Origin: Streptomyces qinzhouensis
GTDB lineage: Bacteria; Actinomycetota; Actinomycetes; Streptomycetales; Streptomycetaceae
NCBI RefSeq assembly: GCF_007856155.1
Contig: NZ_CP042266.1
Span: 6,510,001-6,574,000, forward strand
DNA length: 64,000 nt
Direction: 5' to 3'
How positions within the stretch are numbered: position 1 is the first letter of the stretch; every line of letters starts with the position of its first letter. The notes beneath the pieces are model-generated. The model ran no database searches and was not told the DNA's origin. It saw only the letters and a program-made list of their open reading frames with translations. The position numbers and the translations under genes are program-made. Positions 1 to 8,622 of the stretch are shown here, piece after piece.

Positions 1-1
1 G

Positions 2-292
2 GGGAGCAAGGTCGTAACGACCACCGGCAAGAGCGTGCTTGCCATTAAGGCGCCCGGTCCGGACCGACGTATTTTCGGATTCGATGTGATCGACGGTGGC
101 TCACACCTTCGGATTGCCATCCCGGACGGCGAGGTTACCGAAACGGGCGATATCACATACAAGGGTGACGAGGCTATTGCCTACGAGATCACCATTACCG
201 CCTATCCGGGACCGGACGGGACGGTCGCAATCAAGTACTCCGATGACCCGGCATGGGCCACTCCTGCGGGCGTTGCACCGCTCGCTAAGTGA
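2..292 (+). CDS. Major tail tube protein, C-terminal part (5' truncated by window edge)
   Basis: The reading frame is open from base 2, with no start in the window before an internal GTG at 35, so about 96 C-terminal residues are visible. The sequence has the alternating beta-strand pattern (IAIPDGEVTETGDI, ITITAYPG) seen in siphovirus tail tube subunits. It lies directly upstream of the tail chaperone and tape-measure genes, which is the canonical position of the major tail protein. Family assignment rests mainly on this position and on strand pattern. The role would be to polymerise around the tape measure to form the tail tube. Confidence 0.6.
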   Translation, partial: GSKVVTTTGKSVLAIKAPGPDRRIFGFDVIDGGSHLRIAIPDGEVTETGDITYKGDEAIAYEITITAYPGPDGTVAIKYSDDPAWATPAGVAPLAK

Positions 293-332
293 GAGACGAA
301 ACGATCCGCCTACGCCATAAAGGAACATCATA

Positions 333-644
333 ATGAGTACTGCTTTCGACCTTGATGTATGGGTTCGCGAGGCCCGGCGCACGCCTTTCCCTTTCACTCT
401 GTCCGGGGTGCTTTTCGAGCTGCCGCCCGCTGGCGAGCTGGATAAGGAACTTTTGAAAAAGGTCAATCTCGATGCGCCGAGTGCAACCGACATCGAGACC
501 CTCCTTAAGGCCGGTCTCGGAGAGCAGTGGCCTCGGTTTGATGAAATCCCCGTGCCCCTCGCCGCATTGGGTGAACTCTTTCGCCAGTGGCAGAAGCATG
601 AGGGTACGCCACTGGGGGAATCTCCGGCCTCTACCGACTCCTGA
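333..644 (+). CDS. Tail assembly chaperone, short (gpG-like) form
   Basis: This 103-residue acidic protein sits between the tail tube and tape-measure genes, the standard position for lambda gpG-like chaperones, which bind the tape measure during tail assembly. The middle (PPAGELDKELLKKVN) resembles actinophage gpG-like proteins. ATG at 333 follows a purine-rich AAAGGA about 9 nt upstream. The zero frame ends at 642-644, and a -1 frameshift extends it to 1,030 (see the next entry). No other function is likely at this position. Confidence 0.8.
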   Translation: MSTAFDLDVWVREARRTPFPFTLSGVLFELPPAGELDKELLKKVNLDAPSATDIETLLKAGLGEQWPRFDEIPVPLAALGELFRQWQKHEGTPLGESPASTDS

Positions 645-1030
645 CTGAGCACGGAGAGGCAATAGAGGCGGACCTACAGAGGTATTACCAGGTCGATATC
701 CGGGACCTTTTCCGGCCCGGTACGGGGCTCACGTGGCGGCGGCTCCGGGCCCTGGTGCTCAATCTCCCGCAGGAATCGGCATTGGGCAGGGCAATGGGAG
801 GTCCTGACTTTGTCTGGACGCTAGAGACACAGCTACTCGCGGCCATTCATGACCGGGTGGCGGAGGGGAATTGGCAGCGCGGGAATGCGGGGGCCAAGAC
901 TCCGAGCCGTCGACCGTCCCCGATTCCCCGCCCGGGTGTCGATTCGGGCCGGATCGGCGGGACCGATCGGAGTCCGCAGGAAGTCGCCGAGTACCTCGCC
1001 CGATTCCAGCCGACAGGGGGTGACGGCTAA
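333..1030 (+). CDS. Tail assembly chaperone, -1 frameshift (gpGT-like) form, about 232 aa
   Basis: The -1 frame is open from 575 to 1,030. It contains a typical T-domain: GLYRLLTEHGEAIEADLQRY, then a variable loop, then TWRRLRALVLNLP. The T-domain starts before any good start codon (the first in-frame one is a GTG at about 755), so it must be expressed by frameshifting from the upstream gene. The slip most likely occurs at the G-run at 614-620, in zero-frame codons CTG GGG GAA. The long form would recruit tail tube subunits to the tape measure. Its stop (TAA 1,028-1,030) overlaps the tape-measure ATG at 1,030 by one base, implying coupled translation. Confidence 0.82.
614..620 (+). promoter_or_regulatory. 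Candidate -1 ribosomal frameshift site G GGG GAA
   Basis: In zero frame the codons read CTG-GGG-GAA-TCT. Slipping one base back lets the P-site tRNA re-pair perfectly with GGG, while the A-site pairing (GAA to GGA) is imperfect, so this is not an ideal X XXY YYZ heptamer. The site lies 22 nt before the zero-frame stop codon (642-644) and inside the only window (575-641) where both frames are open. The exact slip position is inferred. Confidence 0.6.
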
Positions 1031-3417
1031 TGGCTGTTGAAGTCGGTATGGGCTATGTGTCCGTCGTTCCAGAGGTTCAAGGCTTTGCGGCAGAGCTACA
1101 GCAGCAAGTCACCGGGCCGGCGGACGCTGCGGGGCAGGATGCGGGACAGCAGGCCGGACAAGGCTTCACCGGGCAAATGGGTGGGGTTCTTAAATCGGGG
1201 CTTGCGGCTGTTGCTATGGCGGCTGCCGCAGTGCTCGCGGTGGGGTTCGTCAAAGCTCTGGACCAGTCCAATATCCCGGGCAAAATCCAAGCTCAGCTCG
1301 GGTCGACCCCTGCCGAGGCCCAGCGGTACGGCAAGATCGCCGGTGATCTTTACGCGCACGGGATAGCCAATTCTGTAGAAGATGCTGCGCAAGCGGTGGC
1401 GGCCGTGATGCGGTCCGGGATTATGCCGGTCGGCGCCACGAATAAACAGATTGATGAGATCACCGGCAAGGTCTCGAATTTGGCCAGCACCTTCGAGCTG
1501 GACCTAGGCCAGACCGCAAATTCGGTCGGCCAGATGCTGAAGACCGGTATTGCCAAAGACGGTACGGAAGCGCTCGACCTTATGACGGTCGCCATGCAAA
1601 AAATGGGACCGCGCGCTGACGACCTGTCCGACACCATGAATGAATACAGCACCAAATTTCGGGACCTCGGCCTCTCTGGTGCTGACGCAATTGGTCTAAT
1701 GGCGCAGGGTATGGCCGCTGGTGCGCGCGATACCGACACCATGGCGGACGCTCTGAAGGAATTTCAGATCAGGGCGACGGACGGCAGCGAATCCAGCAAA
1801 GAGGCGTATGAAGCCATCGGGCTAAGCGCCGAATATATGACCCGGAAAATCGCGGGTGGCGGTAAGGGTGCCCGCGAGGGACTGCAACAGGTCTTGGACG
1901 GTATCAAAGCCATTAAGGACCCTGCCGAACAGAACGCCGTAGCGGTCGGACTTTTCGGCACTAAGTCCGAGGATTTGGGTCGGGCTTTGCTTGCAATGGA
2001 CCCTCGTACCGCAGTAAAGGCGCTCGGTGATACTGCTGGTGCAGCGACCACAATGGGTGACGCTCTGCACTCCGGTGCTGGAGCCCGCATTGAGCAACTG
2101 AAGCGCACGGCGGAAATGGCGCTGACGAATTTTTTCGGGAACCACGTCATACCCGTCATGATGACAACCGGTCGGGTAGTTGCCGACTATTTCGCGCCTG
2201 GGTTTCGAATAGCCAAGTCTGCTGTCGGGGACATGGTGGGCGTGTTCTCTGGCGACGGAGTACGCGTCCTCGCCGGCTTCGGAAGGGTGCTGACCGATAC
2301 CGGCAGCAGCTTACGCGCAGATCTAGCCCCGGGATTGGGAGAGCTCGTTACGCAGATGCGGGCACAGCTTCTGCCCGCATTCCGGGATACCTGGGCCTTC
2401 ATATCGAGCCACGTACTGCCCGTGGCGGGATTGCTGGTATCTGTCGTTGGCGGCGCTCTAGGGCCCATCTTGTCAGCGGTATCCCGGATTCTTACGGAGA
2501 CCCTTTGGCCCGCACTAGTAAAAATCCACAACCAGTTCCTGACCGGCCTTAAGCCCGTTCTAGCTCAGGTATCAGAGTTCATATCGACCCGTGTTAGCCC
2601 TGCAATGCGTTCGCTGGGCGAGCGGTTGGGCGAGCTACTACGTAAGGCACAACCAGTCATATCAACCCTGGCCACTCTCATTACGTGGATGGTGACTCTC
2701 GCCGCCCGCGTGGGCGGTGTGGCCATACCTGTACTGCTCCGGCTGGCAGGCCCCGTTTTCTCTGCGCTCTTCTCTGCGCTCGGGACCGCCATCCGTTGGA
2801 TTGGCAATGTCGTCGCCGTAGTAGGCGTGATGGGGAGCGCATTCATCGGTGCCGTGCGCTGGGTCGGCACCTTTGCATCCGGGGCCCGAAAGCAACTCGG
2901 GGACTTCACCGAGTGGATGAAAAGTTTGCCGGGCCGGATCCGATCTGCCCTCGGTGACTTCGGCGGACTACTGGTCGACAAGGGTCGAGATCTCGCCCGG
3001 GGTATCTGGGATGGAATCCAGAGCATGGGCGGATGGCTGCGCGACAAGCTCATGGGGTGGGCCCGGTCTGCGATTCCCGGACCCATCGCCGATGCCCTCG
3101 GCATCAACTCACCGTCCACGCTGCTGCGGGATGAAGTGGGCCGGTGGCTGCCCCCGGGCGTTGTCGACGGAATAGACGATGCGCAGCCTGATTTGGACGC
3201 GCGCCTTAAGGCCATGGTCACCGTGCCGGACCTTCGACCCGTGAGGGCTCCGGGAGTTCTCCGGGCACCTTCAGGGGCAGCCGTCCGGGATCCCGGCCTT
3301 ACCGCGCTCCTCAGGGCTCTTGAGGACGACCGAGGGCGGGACATCGTCATCCGCGTGGGAGAGACCGAGATAGCCCGCGCGGTTGCTGCTGGGCAACGCC
3401 AACTCGCAAGGAGGTGA
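1030..3417 (+). CDS. Tail tape-measure protein (795 aa)
   Basis: This is the longest tail gene in the window and lies directly after the frameshifted chaperone. It sets tail length and is threaded through the tail tube. The N-terminal 60 residues are Gln/Gly-rich, followed by a hydrophobic segment near residues 53-75. A tape-measure core (about residues 80-360) repeats GxxAxxIGLMAQGMAAG-like helices. The central part is strongly hydrophobic (about 450-610), and a C-terminal amphipathic part holds SMGGWLRDKL and INSPS motifs, common near tape-measure ends. At roughly 800 residues it predicts a short siphovirus tail. ATG 1,030 overlaps the preceding stop, and an AAGGAGG site for the next gene overlaps its 3' end. 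Confidence 0.93.
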   Translation: MAVEVGMGYVSVVPEVQGFAAELQQQVTGPADAAGQDAGQQAGQGFTGQMGGVLKSGLAAVAMAAAAVLAVGFVKALDQSNIPGKIQAQLGSTPAEAQRYGKIAGDLYAHGIANSVEDAAQAVAAVMRSGIMPVGATNKQIDEITGKVSNLASTFELDLGQTANSVGQMLKTGIAKDGTEALDLMTVAMQKMGPRADDLSDTMNEYSTKFRDLGLSGADAIGLMAQGMAAGARDTDTMADALKEFQIRATDGSESSKEAYEAIGLSAEYMTRKIAGGGKGAREGLQQVLDGIKAIKDPAEQNAVAVGLFGTKSEDLGRALLAMDPRTAVKALGDTAGAATTMGDALHSGAGARIEQLKRTAEMALTNFFGNHVIPVMMTTGRVVADYFAPGFRIAKSAVGDMVGVFSGDGVRVLAGFGRVLTDTGSSLRADLAPGLGELVTQMRAQLLPAFRDTWAFISSHVLPVAGLLVSVVGGALGPILSAVSRILTETLWPALVKIHNQFLTGLKPVLAQVSEFISTRVSPAMRSLGERLGELLRKAQPVISTLATLITWMVTLAARVGGVAIPVLLRLAGPVFSALFSALGTAIRWIGNVVAVVGVMGSAFIGAVRWVGTFASGARKQLGDFTEWMKSLPGRIRSALGDFGGLLVDKGRDLARGIWDGIQSMGGWLRDKLMGWARSAIPGPIADALGINSPSTLLRDEVGRWLPPGVVDGIDDAQPDLDARLKAMVTVPDLRPVRAPGVLRAPSGAAVRDPGLTALLRALEDDRGRDIVIRVGETEIARAVAAGQRQLARR

Positions 3418-3423
3418 CACGGG

Positions 3424-4254
3424 ATGTGGATTGGTCGACCCGGAGCGCTCCGGGAGATCCGGGACGGAGCCGCGAACTATGACCGGAGCCCCGACCTCGG
3501 CGTTCGGGAATTCGTCTCGCTCGGCGGGGGTGTCACCACATGGGCACCCCCGGTCCAGCCTCGCCGGCTCAAAGTCGGTTGGGATTCGATGGAGCCTGCC
3601 GACTTCCGGCACCTTGACCGGCTCGCCCGACGCATGGACGGTCCGGGCCCGGTCGCCGTGGTGGATCCGCTCGCAGGCTCGATGCTCGGCGGGCACCAGG
3701 GCGACGGAGTTGGCTCGCCCTCGGCGTGGTCCTGGTCCGGATCGGACATTGAGTTGTCGGGGGGTGGTGCGACCGACACCGCCCCCGTCACCGTGACAGT
3801 CAAGGTGGTCCCTGCGTCGCTCGGACCTGATCTCTACTGGCAGCACCCGACATGGTTCGGGTTCCCGGTCGCCCCCGGGATGACTGTCACGTGGTGGGCG
3901 GCGGGGCTGGTCGGTGCGGGTGCTGCGGTCGCCATGATGCGGATTCAGTGGATGGACGCTGCTGGAGCCGTTACCGGGACCGCCACGCAGAACGGCACGG
4001 CCCCGATCGTCCGCACGGTGCCCGCGGGTGCCGTGTTCGCACGGCCGGTGATGCGGTTCTCCGCCCTCGGAACGTGGCCGATCGGCACGGCGGTGCTCGC
4101 CCTCGGCGACGCTTCCGCGGCCCTGGTCGCAGGGGACGTGCCGCACGGCGAGGGCAGCCCCCCGTACAGCATCACGAGATACAGCCACGGTGCCGCACCC
4201 GGTGACGGCCGGTGGCGAGACATCGGGCTAGAGCTGGTGGAGGTAGCCCAGTGA
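3424..4254 (+). CDS. Distal tail (Dit-like) minor tail protein (276 aa)
   Basis: The protein begins with the short beta-rich N-terminus typical of actinophage Dit-like tail proteins, including a WAPPVQPRRLKVGW stretch and LDRLARRM near residue 60. A Gly/Thr/Val-rich beta-sandwich follows, as expected for a ring protein joining tail tube to tip. It starts 7 nt after the tape-measure stop with a strong AAGGAGG site (3,408-3,414). Its stop overlaps the GTG start of the next gene (GTGA). Position between tape measure and tail hub supports the call more strongly than sequence does. Confidence 0.72.
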   Translation: MWIGRPGALREIRDGAANYDRSPDLGVREFVSLGGGVTTWAPPVQPRRLKVGWDSMEPADFRHLDRLARRMDGPGPVAVVDPLAGSMLGGHQGDGVGSPSAWSWSGSDIELSGGGATDTAPVTVTVKVVPASLGPDLYWQHPTWFGFPVAPGMTVTWWAAGLVGAGAAVAMMRIQWMDAAGAVTGTATQNGTAPIVRTVPAGAVFARPVMRFSALGTWPIGTAVLALGDASAALVAGDVPHGEGSPPYSITRYSHGAAPGDGRWRDIGLELVEVAQ

Positions 4255-6473
4255 AACCGACCGATCCCGCGCTCTCGGCAGCCCTCGCGGCCGGTGAACG
4301 CACCGTGTCGACCACCGCGCGGTACGGCGGAAGCAACTTCCGTGTTCAGGTGGCAAGTTGGGCACTGGACCGGGCGTATGGAACTGATCTCCCCTCGGCG
4401 TTGCGGGCATTCTCCGGGACCAGTGCCGCACAGCTTGACGCGGTGATCAGCGGCACCGGGGGGCAGCCGGCTCCGGCGCTCTACGGCCCGTGGGCACCCC
4501 GGGCGACCGGTGATGCGGTCCGGCCCGGACAGTCGACGGTCCACGGGTGGGGGCTCGGCGGAACGGCGCTCGACACCTTCCGGGGGACCGTCCGTTCCCG
4601 GGCGGGTGCTGGTGGTGCGGACCGGGTCGCCCTGGTCGCGCTCGACGGTGCCGAGCGGCTGAGGATGCCCGCGACCCTGCCTCGCCCTAGCGGTGGCATC
4701 GGCGCGGCCGAACCTTTCGCGGGGCTTTCCAACTGGATTGCCAGCCCTGTTTGGGCCGTTGACCATCTGCTGAGGGGTGCGGGCATTCACACGTGCCCGC
4801 CCCCGCGCCCCACCAGCATTCTCTACGCTTCGATGCACGGGGGTGCCGCTGCGGGAATCGGCTACACCGAAACCCTTTCCGGGACATGGCTCGACTGGCG
4901 AAAGGACAACGCCCCATTCGAGTGCGCTGCCATGGGCGGGGCTAGTCCCTCGGTCGCCACCTATCTCCCGCAGACCAAACCCGCCACGAGTGCGGGCACG
5001 GGACTTTGGTTTGAGGCATGGGTGGACACGACAGGGGCCGAGCCGAATCCCGTACTTGACTTCCGAATGCATCTCCGGGGTCTGCATAACGAATATGTGA
5101 CACTGCGAGTCGAGTTCGCCACGGGACGATTCCGGATCGCTGTACGGTCTGACACGACCACCCCGACCACATGGCCATACGAATGGACACACGCCCCGCT
5201 CCGAACGCGAGGACGCTTCCATATCGGGTGGCATTGGTCATGGACGACCAACGGGATACCTGTAGTTACCCCCGTGGTTACGGACCGGACCAACGTTCCT
5301 GCTGTCCTGGCCGAGGTATACGGGTTTGAACTACCCGTTACTTTCGGAAACGTATACTCGGCGGGTATCGCTATTCAGCAGTGCCGTGCCGAAGCATTCC
5401 AAGTATCCGTGATGCCGACCCGCCCGACCACCCTTGCCGAAATCACCCAACACGGAACCTGGTCGCGTACAGCTCGGCTCGATACGCCGATAGACCCCCT
5501 GCGGGTCATCCCGGAAGTCTCCGGATCGGCGTGGGATGCCATTACAGAAATAGCGCGGTGCACCCTCGCGACGGCGGAGTTCGACGCGGACGGGATTTTC
5601 CGGTGGCGGAACCGCACCCGGTGGACGAATGTCCCCACGGTGCCGGATGTCACGGTGACTTCGGCGCGAGAGATTGCGTCCGTGACCGTGTCGGAGGAAA
5701 TCGACGCGTGCCGTAACAACATCACGGTCCCGTGGACCAATTGGCGGAACGTCAAGCTCACGCCTTTGCCCGGGTTCGGCGAGGAAACCGCGTCGATAGC
5801 CATTGCGGCCGGTGCGACCCTGCGCCGAGAGTTCACTATCAGCGAGGACCGGTACGACCCACGGACCCCTCAAGTAGCCGAGCAAGCATTTCCGGATTGC
5901 GTTGGGATCACCACTACGGCGACCGGGAGCACCGGGGCTCATGGGGTCGTTGACGTGCGGGTTCAGCGGGTCGGGGGCACGGTGACGCTCTCGCTGACCA
6001 ACCGAGGGACCACCACGGTCTATTACCGGGGTGTATACCTGATCGCCCTCACTCACGACAACGGAAGCAATCCCGTAACCATCCTCGCTCAGAGCCAACA
6101 CGTACAAAGCCAGGGGTACTACGGGATTCAGCATTACGCCCATGATCCCAAGGGTTGGATACAGGATTCCAACACGGCAGTAACTCTTGCCGGGGCACTC
6201 CGTGAGGCGGGGGCATGGCCCATACCGGTGATCTCTGATGTGGAGATCCTGCCCGATCCTCGGATTGAACTCGGCGACGTAGTAAGGGTAATTGACCACA
6301 CCGGAACCCGGTTGAACACCCTAGCTTGGGTTACCGGAATCAAGACCAGCGGGGAAACAGGTTCCGTGCGCCAGGTTTTGACGCTCCGGGCCGTTGCGTC
6401 CACGGGGGCACCGGTCGATTCTGGATTGACCCCCGACCCGCCCGTAAACCCGGGAGCGCTGCTATCGACATGA
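4251..6473 (+). CDS. Tail hub / receptor-binding minor tail protein (740 aa)
   Basis: The start is taken as GTG 4,251, overlapping the previous stop, with GGTGGAGG about 8 nt upstream. Residues 1-180 are hub-like (TARYGGSNFRVQV, ALRAFSGTSAAQ). Residues about 250-390 form a beta-rich insert resembling a concanavalin/laminin-G fold (LWFEAWVD, FHIGWHWSW), plausibly a carbohydrate-binding module. After that, SAWDAITEIARCTLATAEFD and FRWRNRTRW match the hub motif found in many actinophage minor tail proteins. The C-terminus (DPRIELGDVVRVID) is hub-like as well. The likely role is tail tip attachment and host recognition. Confidence 0.75.
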   Translation: MKPTDPALSAALAAGERTVSTTARYGGSNFRVQVASWALDRAYGTDLPSALRAFSGTSAAQLDAVISGTGGQPAPALYGPWAPRATGDAVRPGQSTVHGWGLGGTALDTFRGTVRSRAGAGGADRVALVALDGAERLRMPATLPRPSGGIGAAEPFAGLSNWIASPVWAVDHLLRGAGIHTCPPPRPTSILYASMHGGAAAGIGYTETLSGTWLDWRKDNAPFECAAMGGASPSVATYLPQTKPATSAGTGLWFEAWVDTTGAEPNPVLDFRMHLRGLHNEYVTLRVEFATGRFRIAVRSDTTTPTTWPYEWTHAPLRTRGRFHIGWHWSWTTNGIPVVTPVVTDRTNVPAVLAEVYGFELPVTFGNVYSAGIAIQQCRAEAFQVSVMPTRPTTLAEITQHGTWSRTARLDTPIDPLRVIPEVSGSAWDAITEIARCTLATAEFDADGIFRWRNRTRWTNVPTVPDVTVTSAREIASVTVSEEIDACRNNITVPWTNWRNVKLTPLPGFGEETASIAIAAGATLRREFTISEDRYDPRTPQVAEQAFPDCVGITTTATGSTGAHGVVDVRVQRVGGTVTLSLTNRGTTTVYYRGVYLIALTHDNGSNPVTILAQSQHVQSQGYYGIQHYAHDPKGWIQDSNTAVTLAGALREAGAWPIPVISDVEILPDPRIELGDVVRVIDHTGTRLNTLAWVTGIKTSGETGSVRQVLTLRAVASTGAPVDSGLTPDPPVNPGALLST

Positions 6474-6757
6474 ACAGAGACCCGACCAGCCGGCCCGGTT
6501 CGGAGGATGAACCGCTCGGCGTCGTCTCGATTGGTGCCCGTGAAATCTATGACGCGGTGGTCGGGCTCCGCGAGGACGTGCGATCCCTCGGAGAACAAGG
6601 CGAATCCGTCGAAGAGACGCTAGCCGACCATGAGACCCGCATTCGCGGACTGGAGTCCGAGCGGGGCAAGTTCGTTCTTCCCGCTGCGCTGATTACCGCA
6701 GTGGCAACCGTCGTTGCTGCGGGTCTCGCCGTTGCAAAAGTCGCAGGGGGCCCGTAG
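6470..6757 (+). CDS. Small coiled-coil membrane protein next to lysis genes (95 aa)
   Basis: ATG 6,470 overlaps the hub stop (ATGA). Residues 25-60 form a charged heptad-like helix (VGLREDVRSLGEQGESVEET, then HETRIRGLE), and residues 66-90 form one hydrophobic membrane segment (LPAALITAVATVVAAGLAV). This layout recurs between tail and lysis genes of actinophages, where such proteins are proposed as holin partners or tail-membrane adaptors. There are no catalytic motifs. Function as a holin component is inference from position only. Confidence 0.6.
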   Translation: MNRDPTSRPGSEDEPLGVVSIGAREIYDAVVGLREDVRSLGEQGESVEETLADHETRIRGLESERGKFVLPAALITAVATVVAAGLAVAKVAGGP

Positions 6758-6780
6758 AGCGCCGAAAAACCACAAACACT

Positions 6781-6812
6781 AGCCCCGTACCGGGTGACCC
6801 GGGCGGGGCTTT
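6781..6812 (+). terminator. Hairpin between tail module and endolysin
   Basis: AGCCCCG (6,781-6,787) pairs with CGGGGCT (6,804-6,810) around a GC-rich loop, followed by TTCACATGCC. It probably ends late tail transcripts or separates the lysis cassette. Confidence 0.6.
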
Positions 6813-6833
6813 CACATGCCCACAGGGGGACGT

Positions 6834-7610
6834 ATGGCCAAGTTCACGGGTGCCGAGTGGCGACCCATTCCGATCAACCACACTCCGGGCGGACAGGATT
6901 CGGTCCGCGGAGTCGTGATTCACATCATGGCCGGGACGCTGGTGGGAACGGATTCGTGGTTCCGTAACCCAAAGGCCCGTGCGTCCTCGCATTTCGGGAC
7001 CGGCAAGGGCGGCAAGTGCTATCAGTGGGTCTCGACTGCCGACCGTGCTTGGGCGCAGGGGAACGGGAACCGGGATTGGCTCTCGATTGAGAACGAGGGT
7101 AAGGGCGGAGACGCTCTCACCTCTGAGCAGATAGACCGTTGCGCGGAAATCCTCGCATGGGCGCATAAGCGGTACGGCGTTCCCCTCGCGGTGGCCACCA
7201 GCCCCACCGGGCGCGGGCTCGGCTATCACGCCATGGGCGGTAAGGCATGGGGTTCGCACCCCGCGTGCCCCGGGGTCCGGATCATCGCTCAGCTTCCCGA
7301 AATCCTCCGGCGCGCTGCTGCCCTGGTGGGCGACAAGCCCAAGCCCAAGCCACCCGTAGGGAAGTACGCCGCGTTCCCCGGAGCCGCGTTCTTCCGGTCC
7401 TCGCCCCGCTCGCCCCTGGTCACTGCCATGGGTCGTCGGCTGGTCGCCGAGGGATGCGGCCGGTACGCGTCGGGTCCTGGTCCGCAGTGGACCGAGAGCG
7501 ACCGCAAGAGTTACGCGGCATGGCAGCGCAAGCGGGGCTACTCCGGGGCCGACGCGGACGGATGGCCCGGCAAGACGACGTGGGACGCGCTCCGGGTGCC
7601 CCGGGTCTGA
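6834..7610 (+). CDS. Endolysin: N-acetylmuramoyl-L-alanine amidase with peptidoglycan-binding C-terminus (258 aa)
   Basis: Start ATG 6,834 is chosen over the upstream ATG at 6,816 because AGGGGGA lies 4 nt before it. Residues 20-150 are an Amidase_2 / PGRP-type zinc amidase domain: VVIHIMAG with likely zinc His30, SSHFGTG, AWAQGN, SIENEG with a conserved glutamate, and a distal SHPACPG with His/Cys ligands. A proline-lysine linker (KPKPKPP) follows. The C-terminal 80 residues end in YSGADADGWPGKTTWDAL, a peptidoglycan-binding repeat. There is no signal peptide, so export depends on a holin. It cleaves the MurNAc-L-Ala bond for host lysis. Confidence 0.92.
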   Translation: MAKFTGAEWRPIPINHTPGGQDSVRGVVIHIMAGTLVGTDSWFRNPKARASSHFGTGKGGKCYQWVSTADRAWAQGNGNRDWLSIENEGKGGDALTSEQIDRCAEILAWAHKRYGVPLAVATSPTGRGLGYHAMGGKAWGSHPACPGVRIIAQLPEILRRAAALVGDKPKPKPPVGKYAAFPGAAFFRSSPRSPLVTAMGRRLVAEGCGRYASGPGPQWTESDRKSYAAWQRKRGYSGADADGWPGKTTWDALRVPRV

Positions 7611-7710
7611 CCACGCGCCGTGACCGATCTCCGGCGCGCGGGGACCAGCTCGTCCCCGGCCCGGACCAGGACCACCACACACCACTCACTCACAGCAACA
7701 GGGGACACCC

Positions 7711-7905
7711 ATGCCTTTCATCGCCACTCATCCCGCCCGTGTCTACGCGGTCGCTGCTGCGTCGCTCGCCCTGGTCGTCCATTACGTACCTGATCTGCCT
7801 TCGGCCCTGGTCCTCGGTCTGGTCGGCGCGGTGCTCGGTCTTGGCGAAACCGTCCAGCGTGCCGAGGACCGGAAGACCAGCCGAGCCGGCGAGGGCGACG
7901 CGTGA
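7711..7905 (+). CDS. Holin-like small membrane protein (64 aa)
   Basis: ATG 7,711 follows AGGGGACACCC. Residues 10-27 and 30-45 are two hydrophobic segments, followed by a charged tail (ETVQRAEDRKTSRAGEGDA). This is the size and layout of small two-helix holins. It is the first gene after the endolysin, the usual holin position in actinophages. Its stop overlaps the GTG of the dNMP kinase gene. The holin call comes from topology and context only. Confidence 0.6.
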   Translation: MPFIATHPARVYAVAAASLALVVHYVPDLPSALVLGLVGAVLGLGETVQRAEDRKTSRAGEGDA

Positions 7906-8486
7906 GCTACCGCCATGTCGCACTGATCGGCCGAGCGGGCTCCGGTAAGGACACCGTGGGCGAACATCTGGTCGCCCGCTTTCAGTTCTTCCGGGTGGCG
8001 TTCGCCGATCCGTTGAAGACGCTTGCGCTCGACCTTGACCCGATCGTTTCCAACGAGCCGACCGGGTACGGCCCCCTGTCCCTGCGTCTGTCCGATGTGG
8101 TCCGCCGTGACGGATGGGACCGGGCCAAGCAACTCCCGGAAGTACGACGGCTGTTGCAGCGCACCGGGCAAGCACTCCGGGACCGGGACCCGGACGTGTG
8201 GCTACGGCCCTTGCTCGACAAGATCACCGTTGCCGATCGCTGGAACGTCCCCGTAGTGATCACGGATGTCCGGTACCGCAATGAGGCGGACGCGCTCAGG
8301 AAGCGCGGGGCACTGCTGGTCCAGGTCGACCGTCCCGGAGAGCACGACCACCAGCCCGACCAGGACCAGCGCGAGCACCGGTCCGAGACCGAGCTACGCG
8401 ACTTCCCCGCCGATGCGGTGCTGACGAATGGCGGCACGGTCGCCGAGTTGCACGCCCTTGCGGACCAGCTCGCCGTACGGCGCTGA
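7902..8486 (+). CDS. Deoxynucleoside monophosphate kinase (194 aa)
   Basis: The P-loop GRAGSGKDT (residues 10-18) opens a nucleoside-kinase fold similar to phage dNMP kinases such as phiC31 gp52. RVAFADPLK after the P-loop and a TDVRYRNEADALR motif near residue 125 are characteristic of this family. It phosphorylates dNMPs to feed phage DNA synthesis. GTG 7,902 overlaps the stop of the holin-like gene (GTGA), showing translational coupling. phiC31 also places its dNMP kinase just after the lysis genes. Confidence 0.88.
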   Translation: MSYRHVALIGRAGSGKDTVGEHLVARFQFFRVAFADPLKTLALDLDPIVSNEPTGYGPLSLRLSDVVRRDGWDRAKQLPEVRRLLQRTGQALRDRDPDVWLRPLLDKITVADRWNVPVVITDVRYRNEADALRKRGALLVQVDRPGEHDHQPDQDQREHRSETELRDFPADAVLTNGGTVAELHALADQLAVRR

Positions 8487-8542
8487 CAGCAGTACGGGCG
8501 ATGCCGGGATGACAGTCCGGCTCTCCCTTTTCCTTTCTCTCT

Positions 8543-8569
8543 ACTTTTTTAGACGCAATCCAAAAAAGT
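8543..8569. repeat. AT-rich inverted repeat in intergenic gap
   Basis: ACTTTTTT (8,543-8,550) and AAAAAAGT (8,562-8,569) are perfect complements separated by 11 nt. An additional TAGAC/GTCTA pairing is possible with the flanks. The patch stands out in an otherwise GC-rich phage, between the dNMP kinase and exonuclease genes. It may be a bidirectional terminator or a protein-binding site. Confidence 0.6.
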
Positions 8570-8622
8570 CTAGAAACGTCATCTCGCCATCCTCGCCGAA
8601 GACTTCCCATGAGGGGACACCT

